DNA of 64,000 nucleotides from positions 1,823,501 to 1,887,500 of the forward strand of contig NC_017095.1 in NCBI RefSeq assembly GCF_000235405.2, in the 5' to 3' direction. Below the pieces are notes generated by a model. The model searched no databases. It was not told the DNA's origin and saw nothing but the letters and a program-made list of their open reading frames with translations. The position numbers and the translations under genes were made by a program. Source of the DNA: Fervidobacterium pennivorans DSM 9078. Its GTDB lineage: Bacteria > Thermotogota > Thermotogae > Thermotogales > Fervidobacteriaceae. Shown in pieces: positions 56,047 to 63,924 of the stretch. The stretch's first letter is position 1. Each line of letters begins with the position of its first letter.

Positions 56047-56982
56047 CTATTGTTCAAAAGGTGGATTTCTGTAAGCTTCGATAGCTATTGTATTCACTAA
56101 TTCTTCAAAACTGAGACCGTAGGCTTTGGCAGACATAGGTAAATCACTCAGTTCGGTCATTCCAGGTAGAGTGTTCACTTCAAGAAAGTAGAAAGTTCCA
56201 TTACTCACAATTCCATCAACTCGCGCGAAGTGTTTACAGCCGAGTTTGTTGTATATCCTCAGTGCGATATCTTCAACCTTTTTTGTCACTTCCTCTCCGA
56301 TTTGAGCTGGAATTATAAATTCCGTCATGCCATCTGTGTACTTGGCTTCATAATCGTAGAAAAGCTTTTTTGGACGAAGTTCTAGAATGGGTAGAACCGT
56401 GGGTTTCCCTTCGATATCGATTATCGATACCGTTATTTCCGTACCCTTTATGTATTCTTGAACAATCATCTCATTATAATTATTGAATTCCAAAGTTAAA
56501 GCTTCTATGAGCTCTTTTTCGGAAAAGCAAATATGCGTTCCTATGCTTGAACCTTCTTTTCTCGGCTTTATTACACAAGGCATTCCTACTACTTCTTTCA
56601 CCCTTTGGATACCGTTTTGAATGAACTCCTGTTTTGGCAATAAGATAAATCTTGGAACAGAGACAATATCGTGAACGTAGAGATTGCAGATGTATTTATC
56701 GAATGCGATAACACTTGTCTCCATACCTGAACCTGTGTAAGGTACTCCGACTGAATCGAGGATTGCTTGCAAATGCCCATCCTCTCCGAAAGTACCATGC
56801 AATATATTGAAAATGACATCGTAATTTCTAAGTTGCTTTAATTTATCCATAAACGATAAAGTGAAGTCTATTTCATCTACTGTGTGTCCAAAGTTTTTGA
56901 GTGCTTGAGCTATTCTTTTGCCACTTCTTATTGAGATTTCCCTTTCTCTTGATATTCCGCCGAGCAGCACAGCTATTTTCAA
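56047..56982 (-). CDS. ddl: D-alanine--D-alanine ligase
   Basis: A 311-residue ATP-grasp enzyme that joins two D-alanines for peptidoglycan. It begins KIAVLLGGISREREIS and has HGTFGEDG, VIKPRKEGSSIG, and FLEVNTLPGMTELS, which carry the ligand- and metal-binding residues. The start is TTG 56982, ten bases after GGAGG. It lies downstream of the LacI gene by 58 bases. Confidence 0.95.
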   Translation of the reverse strand: MKIAVLLGGISREREISIRSGKRIAQALKNFGHTVDEIDFTLSFMDKLKQLRNYDVIFNILHGTFGEDGHLQAILDSVGVPYTGSGMETSVIAFDKYICNLYVHDIVSVPRFILLPKQEFIQNGIQRVKEVVGMPCVIKPRKEGSSIGTHICFSEKELIEALTLEFNNYNEMIVQEYIKGTEITVSIIDIEGKPTVLPILELRPKKLFYDYEAKYTDGMTEFIIPAQIGEEVTKKVEDIALRIYNKLGCKHFARVDGIVSNGTFYFLEVNTLPGMTELSDLPMSAKAYGLSFEELVNTIAIEAYRNPPFEQ

Positions 56983-57040
56983 TTATCATCAACCTCCAAG
57001 TATTTTAGTGTATCTACGAGCCATTTAAGACTATCACCGA

Positions 57041-58042
57041 CTACGTACTCCTGATTACCAGTTCGGGTTTCAATATGTATTTTTTCGGCTTTTCTTTGAG
57101 TTTTCCGGAAATTCGTTTTATCAACGTTTCTGCTGCCAGTCGCCCCATTTCTGCAATAGGTTGTCTCACAGTTGTAATTTCCAGAACTTGGGCGATTGGA
57201 AGGTCATCAAAACCACATACTCGAACATCTTCTCCAACTTTCAGCCCCATAGTCCTTGCAACTTCTATTATTGGAACTGCCAAGTAATCGGTTGTTGTGA
57301 ATATGGCGCATCGCTTAAACCTGTAGAATATGCGTCGCGCAACTTCAAACGTGCTTTCCCAGTCCAAGGGCACGTAGTAAACTTTATCGATACTCCTACC
57401 TTTTTTTTCGAGCGATTCCTGGAATCCTTCGAGACGCTCATCAAAAACAGTGCTTTCGAGTTCGTGGCTCTTTCTGTGCGTTACTACGAATATATCCATA
57501 TCAAAATCTGCAAAGTAATCCCCGGCAATAATCCCACCGTAGTAATTGTCGACCATTATTGAGTCGTAATCATCTGACTCTTGTTCAATGCATACCACAG
57601 GGGTTTGGGGTTTTATGATATTACTTAACACCTTGTCAACATTTACAGCATCGACTATAAGCCCATCTGTGGAAAGAAGTATGTCGGAAGACCTCTTTAA
57701 CGCCTCGTACTTTTTCTCGTTGTAAAGGGGATACAGCAGTGAAGAATAGCCGTATTTGAATAAGACTTCGTCAATAGCTGACATCAATATTTGATAAAAA
57801 TCACCCTTCATTTCTGGGGTTATCACAGTTATTAGCTGGCTTGAGCCTGTTGACAATCTCCTTGCGTGTGGGTTTGGAAAATACCCAAGGACTTTTATCG
57901 CTTCCAACACTCTTTGCCTTGTGTGTTGATCAACATGGGGGCTATTGTTAAGGACTCTTGAGACAGTACCAACCCCAACTTTTGCATACTCTGCAACATC
58001 TTTTATAGTTACTCTTTGGAAACTTCTCTTTGTCTTAGCCAT
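57041..58042 (-). CDS. LacI-family transcriptional regulator
   Basis: A 333-residue repressor or activator. The helix-turn-helix is TIKDVAEYAKVGVGTVSRVLN (residues 12-32 region) and the hinge helix PHARRLSTG follows, with a sugar-binding-type effector domain. Its start lies inside the last 34 bases of cinA, with GAGAGGG upstream, so it is read with cinA. No transporter gene is adjacent. It lies 3.3 kb from glgP and is a candidate for control of the TGGAA-type sites, purely on proximity. Confidence 0.9.
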   Translation of the reverse strand: MAKTKRSFQRVTIKDVAEYAKVGVGTVSRVLNNSPHVDQHTRQRVLEAIKVLGYFPNPHARRLSTGSSQLITVITPEMKGDFYQILMSAIDEVLFKYGYSSLLYPLYNEKKYEALKRSSDILLSTDGLIVDAVNVDKVLSNIIKPQTPVVCIEQESDDYDSIMVDNYYGGIIAGDYFADFDMDIFVVTHRKSHELESTVFDERLEGFQESLEKKGRSIDKVYYVPLDWESTFEVARRIFYRFKRCAIFTTTDYLAVPIIEVARTMGLKVGEDVRVCGFDDLPIAQVLEITTVRQPIAEMGRLAAETLIKRISGKLKEKPKKYILKPELVIRST

Positions 58043-59262
58043 TTCAATATCCCTCTCCTCGCGATATCAAATGCAAGAAGCGTGCTTCTCTTTCGTATCA
58101 TTTCCCTGTTCCCTCTCAAATGATGTGTGATAGTGTGGGTAAATGAATTGGATGAAAAAGCAAAGCAAACAGTTCCAACAGGCTTTTTTTCGGTTCCACC
58201 GGTTGGACCAGCTATGCCGGAAACAGCGACGGAAAAATCACTGTTAAGCAGGATTCTGACATTCTCAGCCATCGATTCTACGCATTCTTCACTCACAGCT
58301 CCATATGTGTTGATTATAGATTCTGGGACCTTTAATACGGAGCTCTTAATTTCATTCGAGTAAGCCACAACAGAACCTTTGTAAACTTTTGAAACTCCGG
58401 GGATATCAACGAATTTAGAAGAAATCATACCGCCGGTGCAAGATTCAGCAAAAGAAATCGTCAGATTATTCTCGTTTAGGAGTTTGTAAACCACATCTTC
58501 AATACTATCATCATCGGTAGCATATACATGTTCGCCTAAGGCATTTAGAAGTTCAGAAGCAACTCTGTCTATCTCTTCTTTCACGGTTATACTTCCAGTG
58601 AGTCTGACCTCGACGCCTCTTTCATACGATGCCATCGTTGCAACCGTGATATTTGGGTTTGAATAGATGATGTCTTTGTATTCGTCCATTAATACAGCTT
58701 CAGGAATTCCTAATGTCTTTATTCTTCTTGTGTAAAGCGCATCGTCACTTTTTATTGTTTGAGCAATGCTTTCAAAGATAGGTATCATTTCGGCGGGTGG
58801 ACCTGGTAAAAGGAGAACGATTTTTCCGTTTACTTGTAACATTTGACCTGGAGCAGTTCCAACGGGGTTGTTTAACACACTCGCCCCTTCAATAACCATG
58901 GCTTGTTTTTTCACACTTTCTGGAGCTTTGCCGTAATATTTCAAAGCCCTCTCCACCAATTCTTGCGCAATTTTTTCGTCTGTAACAAGCTTGCGCCCAA
59001 GAGCCCGAGCCATTGCTTCTCTTGTTAAATCATCTTCAGTAGGTCCTAGTCCGCCAGTGGTAATAAGCAAATCTGCTTCAAGCAGACCTGCTCTGAATCT
59101 TTCAACAAGTATATCGAGTTTGTCAGGTAGAGTTTCTATGCGGACGACGTAATATCCCAAGGCTTTTAGTTTTTCGCTTAAGTACTTTGAATTCGTATCT
59201 ACGATAAGTCCCTCGACGAGTTCGTTGCCTATTGAGAATATTATTGCGTTCCTCAAATACAT
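58009..59262 (-). CDS. cinA: CinA-like protein (nucleotide/NMN amidohydrolase family)
   Basis: A 417-residue cytoplasmic protein. The N-terminal domain is molybdopterin-binding-like (GNELVEGLIVDTNS, TTGGLGPTEDDLTREA, PGPPAEMIPIF) and the C-terminal CinA domain (SFAESCTGGMISS, SGIAGPTGGTEKKPVGTVCFA) is the NMN deamidase/competence-damage part. Full length for the family. The ATG has AGCGGGGGATG just upstream. It overlaps the LacI gene. Confidence 0.94.
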   Translation of the reverse strand: MYLRNAIIFSIGNELVEGLIVDTNSKYLSEKLKALGYYVVRIETLPDKLDILVERFRAGLLEADLLITTGGLGPTEDDLTREAMARALGRKLVTDEKIAQELVERALKYYGKAPESVKKQAMVIEGASVLNNPVGTAPGQMLQVNGKIVLLLPGPPAEMIPIFESIAQTIKSDDALYTRRIKTLGIPEAVLMDEYKDIIYSNPNITVATMASYERGVEVRLTGSITVKEEIDRVASELLNALGEHVYATDDDSIEDVVYKLLNENNLTISFAESCTGGMISSKFVDIPGVSKVYKGSVVAYSNEIKSSVLKVPESIINTYGAVSEECVESMAENVRILLNSDFSVAVSGIAGPTGGTEKKPVGTVCFAFSSNSFTHTITHHLRGNREMIRKRSTLLAFDIARRGILKWLRQREVSKE

Positions 59263-59329
59263 CCCCCGCTTCGATTGGTGAGTGATTTAAAATTAAACAG
59301 AAAGAGCCATTAAGAATTATACCATAAAA

Positions 59330-59360
59330 AAAGAAAAGCTACACCGAAGGTGTAGCTTTT
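59330..59360 (-). terminator. Terminator after the tRNA pair
   Basis: A 12-bp stem (59334-59345 with 59349-59360) closed on the minus strand by CTTCGG, then TTCTTTTTTT. It ends tRNA transcription before cinA. Confidence 0.88.
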
Positions 59361-59394
59361 TTACTTATTAAATTTTTGCTTAAATTATGTTATT

Positions 59395-59471
59395 TGGCGT
59401 GCCCGGCGGGACTTGAACCCACAACCTCCAGATCCGCAGTCTGACGCTCTATCCAGTTGAGCTACGGGCAC
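59395..59471 (-). tRNA. tRNA-Arg (GCG)
   Basis: The minus strand folds into a cloverleaf: acceptor stem 59471-59465 with 59405-59399, D stem GCTC/GAGC, anticodon stem TCAGA/TCTGG, T stem GTGGG/CCCGC. The loop CTGCGGA gives anticodon GCG, reading CGC/CGU arginine codons. A20 in the D loop supports arginine identity. CCA is encoded (59397-59395). Confidence 0.95.
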
Positions 59472-59539
59472 GTCTCTTCTCTAACCATTCAAAAATGGGT
59501 GATGAGACGTTTGTAACTCATCACCCAAGCTTTCGGTGT

Positions 59540-59629
59540 TGGCGGAGAGAGAGGGATTCGAACCCTCGGTGGAGAAACCTCCACACTTGCTTAGCAGGCA
59601 AGCGCCTTCGACCACTCGGCCATCTCTCC
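59540..59629 (-). tRNA. tRNA-Ser (GCU)
   Basis: Class II tRNA: acceptor stem GGAGAGA/TCTCTCC, discriminator G, encoded CCA, and a long variable arm (GTGGAGG with CCTCCAC type pairing). The loop holds anticodon GCT, reading AGC/AGU. It is transcribed first, with tRNA-Arg 68 bases downstream. Confidence 0.95.
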
Positions 59630-59687
59630 GCATAATCGTAAACAAGAGGTTTGCAATTGAGCTCTTCGTTAGTATCTTTGCGTTAAG

Positions 59688-59715
59688 ATTGTACCACATA
59701 CTATAAAAATTTCAA
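59688..59715 (-). promoter_or_regulatory. Promoter of the tRNA pair
   Basis: On the minus strand TTGAAA (59715-59710) and TACAAT (59693-59688) are 16 bases apart, about 55 bases upstream of tRNA-Ser. Confidence 0.7.
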
Positions 59716-59737
59716 GAGGGAAAGTACAAAGAGAAAG

Positions 59738-59750
59738 TTGTGGTATAATT
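59738..59750 (+). promoter_or_regulatory. Plus-strand -10-like element facing the insertion sequence
   Basis: TTGTGGTATAAT contains an extended -10 pattern (TGGTATAAT) pointing into the IS element, with no gene on the plus strand until 61227. It may be the old promoter of that gene, now separated. Confidence 0.3.
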
Positions 59751-59784
59751 AAAAATGAAGGTATTATTTAGATAAATACAGGAG

Positions 59785-61002
59785 TCAACTATGTAAAATT
59801 AAATTTTGAGTAGAAGACGAAAATGTATGATCGATGTTGAATTTCTCGCGCTTTTTCATCATAGCAAATATCGTCCTTAGCAATTTGTGCGCTACACTCA
59901 TCATCGCTTTTTTGTATACTAACCCTTGCGCTCGTTTTCTTTGAAAATATGCTTTAAAATATTCGTTGTGTCTCACTACATTCACACTCATCAGCCAAAT
60001 TATTCGTCTCAGGTGTGCATTGCCCCTTTTGGATATACGGCTTTCTCCTTTGTGTTTGCCTGATTCATCTACGCTTGGGTCAAGCCCACAATAGGCAATT
60101 AGTTTTTTGTAAGTGCTAAATCTTGAAATATCGCCAACTTCGGCAAGAAAATACAGTGCGCTATTTTCACCAATTCCGTCAATGGACGTGAGTATTTCAA
60201 CATCTTGATTAAGCGAAGCACATTTGCAATATTCTTTGAGCATCTCATCAAACTCATTAAGTTGCTGTTGTAAAAATCGAAGTTCCTTGATAGTTTGAAT
60301 AAGAATCTTCTCTTTCACTGGCCAATACTGAGCGATGGAGTTGTTAGCAAGCTCTTTAAGAGTTTCTGGGGTAAGTTTTAACTTTCTACCGATTGTTTTT
60401 GAAAAGAAAACACGTAGAGAATCAATGGAGGCTTTTTGGATAGCTTTAGCAGAAGGGAAAGAAGAAAGCAAATCCAAGATAGCATCATTGTAGATGTTGG
60501 TCACTTTTTCAAGTTCAGGGAAGAGGAGAGAAAGAAGCTTTTCGATGTCGTTTTTGACTCTTGAGATTTGATGAGTGATGCTTTCCTTTTTCCTTGCAAT
60601 ATCCCGAAAATCTGAGTTGAGGAAAGAAGAAGTAGGAAGAATGTGATGGGTATAGAAGATGGTAAGAGCAATAGAGCGAGCATCGATTTTGTCAGTTTTA
60701 GTTTTCCTAAGCCCAACGGGAAGAGATTTGTTAACAAGCAAAGGATTAAGAACGACACAAGAGAAATCATTGAGAGAGAGGAAAGAAAGAAGGTTAAGAT
60801 GGTAACAGCCAGTAGACTCCATAGCGATAAGGACAGAAGACTTAGGGAAAACGGAGAGCTTTTGAACAAAGGAGGAAAACCCTTGTTTGGACATATCGAA
60901 AGCAGATTCGAAGATGATAGAATTAGGATTTTGGATAGCACAGGCGTTGAACTTATGCTTGGAGATGTCAATACCGACAAAGATGGAGAAGTTTTGAGAC
61001 AT
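59785..61002 (-). CDS. IS110-family transposase (bridge-RNA-guided recombinase type)
   Basis: A 405-residue, intact protein. The RuvC-like N-terminal domain shows FVGIDISKH (D12), IAMESTGCY (Glu), and KTDKIDAR (Asp), the DEDD catalytic set. A coiled-coil middle leads to the C-terminal Tnp20 domain with DGIGENSALYFLAEVG and ISKRGNAHLRR, the region of the catalytic serine. The ATG at 61002 has AAGGAGG ten bases upstream. Full length and no frameshift, so it may be active. Pro/Ser/Leu-rich composition differs little from neighbours. Confidence 0.93.
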   Translation of the reverse strand: MSQNFSIFVGIDISKHKFNACAIQNPNSIIFESAFDMSKQGFSSFVQKLSVFPKSSVLIAMESTGCYHLNLLSFLSLNDFSCVVLNPLLVNKSLPVGLRKTKTDKIDARSIALTIFYTHHILPTSSFLNSDFRDIARKKESITHQISRVKNDIEKLLSLLFPELEKVTNIYNDAILDLLSSFPSAKAIQKASIDSLRVFFSKTIGRKLKLTPETLKELANNSIAQYWPVKEKILIQTIKELRFLQQQLNEFDEMLKEYCKCASLNQDVEILTSIDGIGENSALYFLAEVGDISRFSTYKKLIAYCGLDPSVDESGKHKGESRISKRGNAHLRRIIWLMSVNVVRHNEYFKAYFQRKRAQGLVYKKAMMSVAHKLLRTIFAMMKKREKFNIDHTFSSSTQNLILHS

Positions 61003-61020
61003 ACTAAAACCTCCTTTCGA

Positions 61021-61175
61021 TTGAATAGGTTAAAAGGCGAGGGCAGGGGCCTGCTGAACCAAACCTCCAGTGTGACGAGGGTTAAAAACCCAACCAACTT
61101 ATCATGGTTAAAGGCAGGCGACAGACTCCCGTAATGGCTTGAAAGCCAAGGGACACTAAGTCGTCCTGCCCTGCC
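61021..61175 (-). ncRNA. Candidate bridge RNA of the IS110 element
   Basis: The leader upstream of the transposase is non-coding and heavily folded. On this strand a long hairpin pairs 61165-61170 with 61113-61118 and, past a one-base bulge, 61160-61163 with 61119-61122; it has an internal loop (61123-61126 versus 61154-61159) and an inner hairpin (61135-61139 with 61144-61148). Two further hairpins follow (61092-61096/61105-61109 and 61079-61083/61087-61091). An 8-base pair (61040-61047 with 61165-61172) could enclose the whole in an alternative fold. IS110 elements encode such an RNA, whose loops pair with target and donor DNA. Which loop does which is not assigned. Confidence 0.55.
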
Positions 61176-61226
61176 TATTTTTTGACTAAAATATTTATAC
61201 CATACTTTTACGTAGGAGGGAAAAAT

Positions 61227-61958
61227 ATGAAGTTTGGAAAGCACACTTCTTTGCCAGAATTTTCTTTTCTTTCTTTCACTAAGTTATTTTCTCTTTTAAT
61301 TTTGTCTCTCTTTATCTATGTTTACGCATATACAAATTCGTTTGCTGATTGGTATGGTTTGTCCTACATAAAGCCTTCCTTAGTAGCACAAAAGTTTATA
61401 GATAATTCTGCCCATGAACTGCCATCTTTTGACAACTTAGTCATCTATTATTCATTTGAATCAAATGCAAATCCCAGGAAACCATTGATAATTTCTAGTG
61501 GATTCACTCTGAAGAGTACTATTTTTAACCATTTACCGGTATCTCCGATAAGATACAGTGTTTTTGGAGCAAGTTATGACATTTCTGCGAAGCTGATAGA
61601 AACGTTAATTGGTAATATGAAAAAAGGCATCGTTTTTGGTTTTTCGGGAAAGTTAGGTATAAATTATGAAACGGTAAGTCTGCTCGTAGGGAACTCCCGA
61701 GATTTTGATGATTTTACAAAGAGTGATTTAAAACACTACAATACCGCATCAATTGTAAACTTAATTGGTTCAATAGAACTTTTCGTTCAATTACCAATGG
61801 ATTATAAACACTTTCCGGATATGTTAGTGTATGTTGGATACAACATAGGTGCAAGTCTTTTTGGCCCATTTACACCGAACTTTGAATATATCGAAGGAGA
61901 ATATGAAAGAACATTTAGTAACATCTCTTTTGGATTAGCAGTACGTTACAAATTCTAA
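61227..61958 (+). CDS. Outer-envelope beta-barrel-like protein
   Basis: A 243-residue exported protein. Residues about 15-40 form an uncleaved or cleavable signal segment. The remainder alternates polar and apolar residues in short strands (YSVFGASYDISAKL, GIVFGFSGKLGINYE) and ends with SFGLAVRYKF; a terminal Phe after amphipathic strands is the mark of outer-membrane barrel proteins. Thermotogales carry an outer sheath with such proteins. AGGAGGG precedes ATG 61227. Its native promoter may have been cut off by the IS element. I do not know its function. Confidence 0.7.
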   Translation: MKFGKHTSLPEFSFLSFTKLFSLLILSLFIYVYAYTNSFADWYGLSYIKPSLVAQKFIDNSAHELPSFDNLVIYYSFESNANPRKPLIISSGFTLKSTIFNHLPVSPIRYSVFGASYDISAKLIETLIGNMKKGIVFGFSGKLGINYETVSLLVGNSRDFDDFTKSDLKHYNTASIVNLIGSIELFVQLPMDYKHFPDMLVYVGYNIGASLFGPFTPNFEYIEGEYERTFSNISFGLAVRYKF

Positions 61959-62000
61959 CTTCTTGCTTGTTTGTTGGACAATGGTCAAGGGTGAGTGTAA

Positions 62001-63116
62001 ATGCGCCTGATTACACTGGAATTTAAAAGAGTTATCTCACGTCCTATTACGTACATAGTATTATTAGGCTTGCCGATACTTTTTATCTCACTCGGTAGTG
62101 TATTTTTTAATTCATTTGGTGCGGATAGTTTGAAAATAGGGGTTTACAGTGAAGACAGGTCACCACTTTCCAAATTTACCGTGGGAATTGTCATGTCTCT
62201 GTTCCATGGAGGGACAATTCAATACGTCGGTCCAGATTATGTTGAAAAACTTAAGAACGGGGAGCTTAATGCGGTTGTCATAATCCCAAGTGATTTTACT
62301 ACATCGTTGTTTTTGGCAAGGCAGACGGAAATTAGGTATGTTCCAAGTCCTGTAGATACACAACTTTCGGCAGCAGCTTATCTTGTGTTTAAAAAGCTCT
62401 TCGAAGACTTAAGTGGTGGTCCATTTTTCAATCCAAAAGTGCTCCAACAGATGTACACTTCATCGAGTGTGCCTGCTCCAAAACTTGTTACGGACAAGGA
62501 AGTGAATTTTAGTCAAGTATTTGCACCAAGTTTGATTCTTTTGATAACCATGTTTGCTGCAATGTTGATAGGTGCAGGTAGTGTGGCTAATGACAAAGAA
62601 CGTGGTCTATTTTTGTACTATTCCATCGGAAAGATAAAGCCTTATCATTACTATATTGCCAAGTTCACGACTACTTTTCTTATATCTTTCGTCGCGGGTT
62701 TGGTTTCCTATTTTGTCTTTTTGATAAATGGTTTTTCCATGAGCATTCTAGTTATCTTAATCATCATTTTATCAAATGCTCTGTTTCATACGGCTTTAGG
62801 AATAGCGATATCAGCATTTTCTCAAAACACCATGTCATCAAATCTTATCGCCGCAATTTTGGGTGTTCTGTTACTTTTCTCGAGCGGTTCGTTAATGCCT
62901 GTATCATCTTTACCAGAGTTAGGAAAGAAGATTTTGAATTTTGTCCCAATATATAAATCAGTCTACTTACTTCGCATGGCACAGCTTTTTTCAATAAAGG
63001 ACGATTTCAAAGTTTTGATTACTAAAAATCTTTTTCTTTCGATCATAGGCGCCTCTATTTTTGGCGCATTATCAATTGTGTGCATTAAAAAAGAGTTTTC
63101 ACCAAAAAAGAGTTAA
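62001..63116 (+). CDS. ABC-2 type transporter permease
   Basis: A 371-residue membrane protein: one N-terminal helix, a large extracytoplasmic domain (about 45-185), then five or six helices at the C-terminal side, the plan of ABC-2 exporters for polysaccharides, lipids or drugs. SVANDKERGLF and GSLMPVSSLPE are typical of the family. No ATPase gene is visible on either side, so the partner must be encoded past the window or elsewhere. It follows the barrel-like gene by 42 bases. Confidence 0.85.
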   Translation: MRLITLEFKRVISRPITYIVLLGLPILFISLGSVFFNSFGADSLKIGVYSEDRSPLSKFTVGIVMSLFHGGTIQYVGPDYVEKLKNGELNAVVIIPSDFTTSLFLARQTEIRYVPSPVDTQLSAAAYLVFKKLFEDLSGGPFFNPKVLQQMYTSSSVPAPKLVTDKEVNFSQVFAPSLILLITMFAAMLIGAGSVANDKERGLFLYYSIGKIKPYHYYIAKFTTTFLISFVAGLVSYFVFLINGFSMSILVILIIILSNALFHTALGIAISAFSQNTMSSNLIAAILGVLLLFSSGSLMPVSSLPELGKKILNFVPIYKSVYLLRMAQLFSIKDDFKVLITKNLFLSIIGASIFGALSIVCIKKEFSPKKS

Positions 63117-63175
63117 CAATTTGAGAAAAGATAAAAATACTAAGCATAAAAGAATGAAAAGACGGAGGGATAACC

Positions 63176-63859
63176 TTGGGAGAGATGGTAAAACTGATTT
63201 TTGTGCTATTGTTGGTAGTTTTAGTTGTTATCATTTCAGTAAATTCTAAGAGGCAAATTCCGTGGGATTGGCAGATTTCTCAGCACGTTAGTGAAAGTTC
63301 CGATACTTTAGCTCCAACCATTGCACAAAGCGTGCAATCCGAAAGTTCAGAAAAAGTTTCACAATCTCCAACAGCCTCAGAAACTTACACTCAATCCACA
63401 AGTTCTCAATTTAGCCTGCAAGACGCAGCTGGACAGACCGGATACACTGGCGACACAGAAAACTCAACGACCGCTGCCGAGACTTACGAGGTAAATAATA
63501 CAACGGGCACACTGTTGATACCACTTGTGACTACCGCAACGGAAACTACCAACATGACTGGCTTGGACATATATAATGAACTGAAAGAGGTTGAACAAGC
63601 TGCTAGGAAATATATAAGTGGAGGTTTTAGAATCTCAACTCTCAATTCACAGTCGATTTATTCCAAAGGTTACATGAGTGAGTATTTGGCAAATAGATAC
63701 GAAGTGGGTTACAAGCTTTCTGGAGAAGGGTACACCATATTCATTAAGCCAAAGTACGAAATTCCCGATAATGTTTTGGAGGAACTTGCAGGGAAACCTA
63801 AAATTCGGTTGGATGGACAAAGTGTAGTGTATGAGTTTTGGATAAGGGCTTACAGATAA
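63176..63859 (+). CDS. Anchored protein with a Ser/Thr-rich stalk
   Basis: A 227-residue protein with one hydrophobic segment at 4-22, a low-complexity Ser/Thr/Gln/Glu region from about 38 to 125 (SSEKVSQSPTASETYTQS type) that looks like an extended stalk, and a folded C-terminal domain of about 95 residues. The start is TTG 63176, five bases after CGGAGGGA; ATG 63185 is possible. Function unknown; an envelope protein is likely. No sorting motif is visible. Confidence 0.72.
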   Translation: MGEMVKLIFVLLLVVLVVIISVNSKRQIPWDWQISQHVSESSDTLAPTIAQSVQSESSEKVSQSPTASETYTQSTSSQFSLQDAAGQTGYTGDTENSTTAAETYEVNNTTGTLLIPLVTTATETTNMTGLDIYNELKEVEQAARKYISGGFRISTLNSQSIYSKGYMSEYLANRYEVGYKLSGEGYTIFIKPKYEIPDNVLEELAGKPKIRLDGQSVVYEFWIRAYR

Positions 63860-63924
63860 TGGTGGATGATAATTCACGGTAAAAAGGGGGAGGCTGAACA
63901 CGCTCAGTAAAAGGGGGGAGCAAA

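Larger units (their letters stand above)
59785..61180 (-). mobile_element. IS110-family insertion sequence
   Basis: The element comprises the transposase gene and a structured, non-coding leader of about 170 bases. IS110 elements lack terminal inverted repeats and often produce no target duplication, so exact ends cannot be set from one copy; the span given is from the transposase stop to the end of the structured leader. It lies between the tRNA pair and an envelope-protein gene. Confidence 0.8.

Noticed and set aside
59785-61244. Long frames opposite or shifted within the IS110 transposase (for example 60501-61244 minus and 60643-61134 plus)
   Set aside because: They are shadows of the transposase codon bias and lack ribosome sites; the frame with DEDD and serine motifs is the true one.
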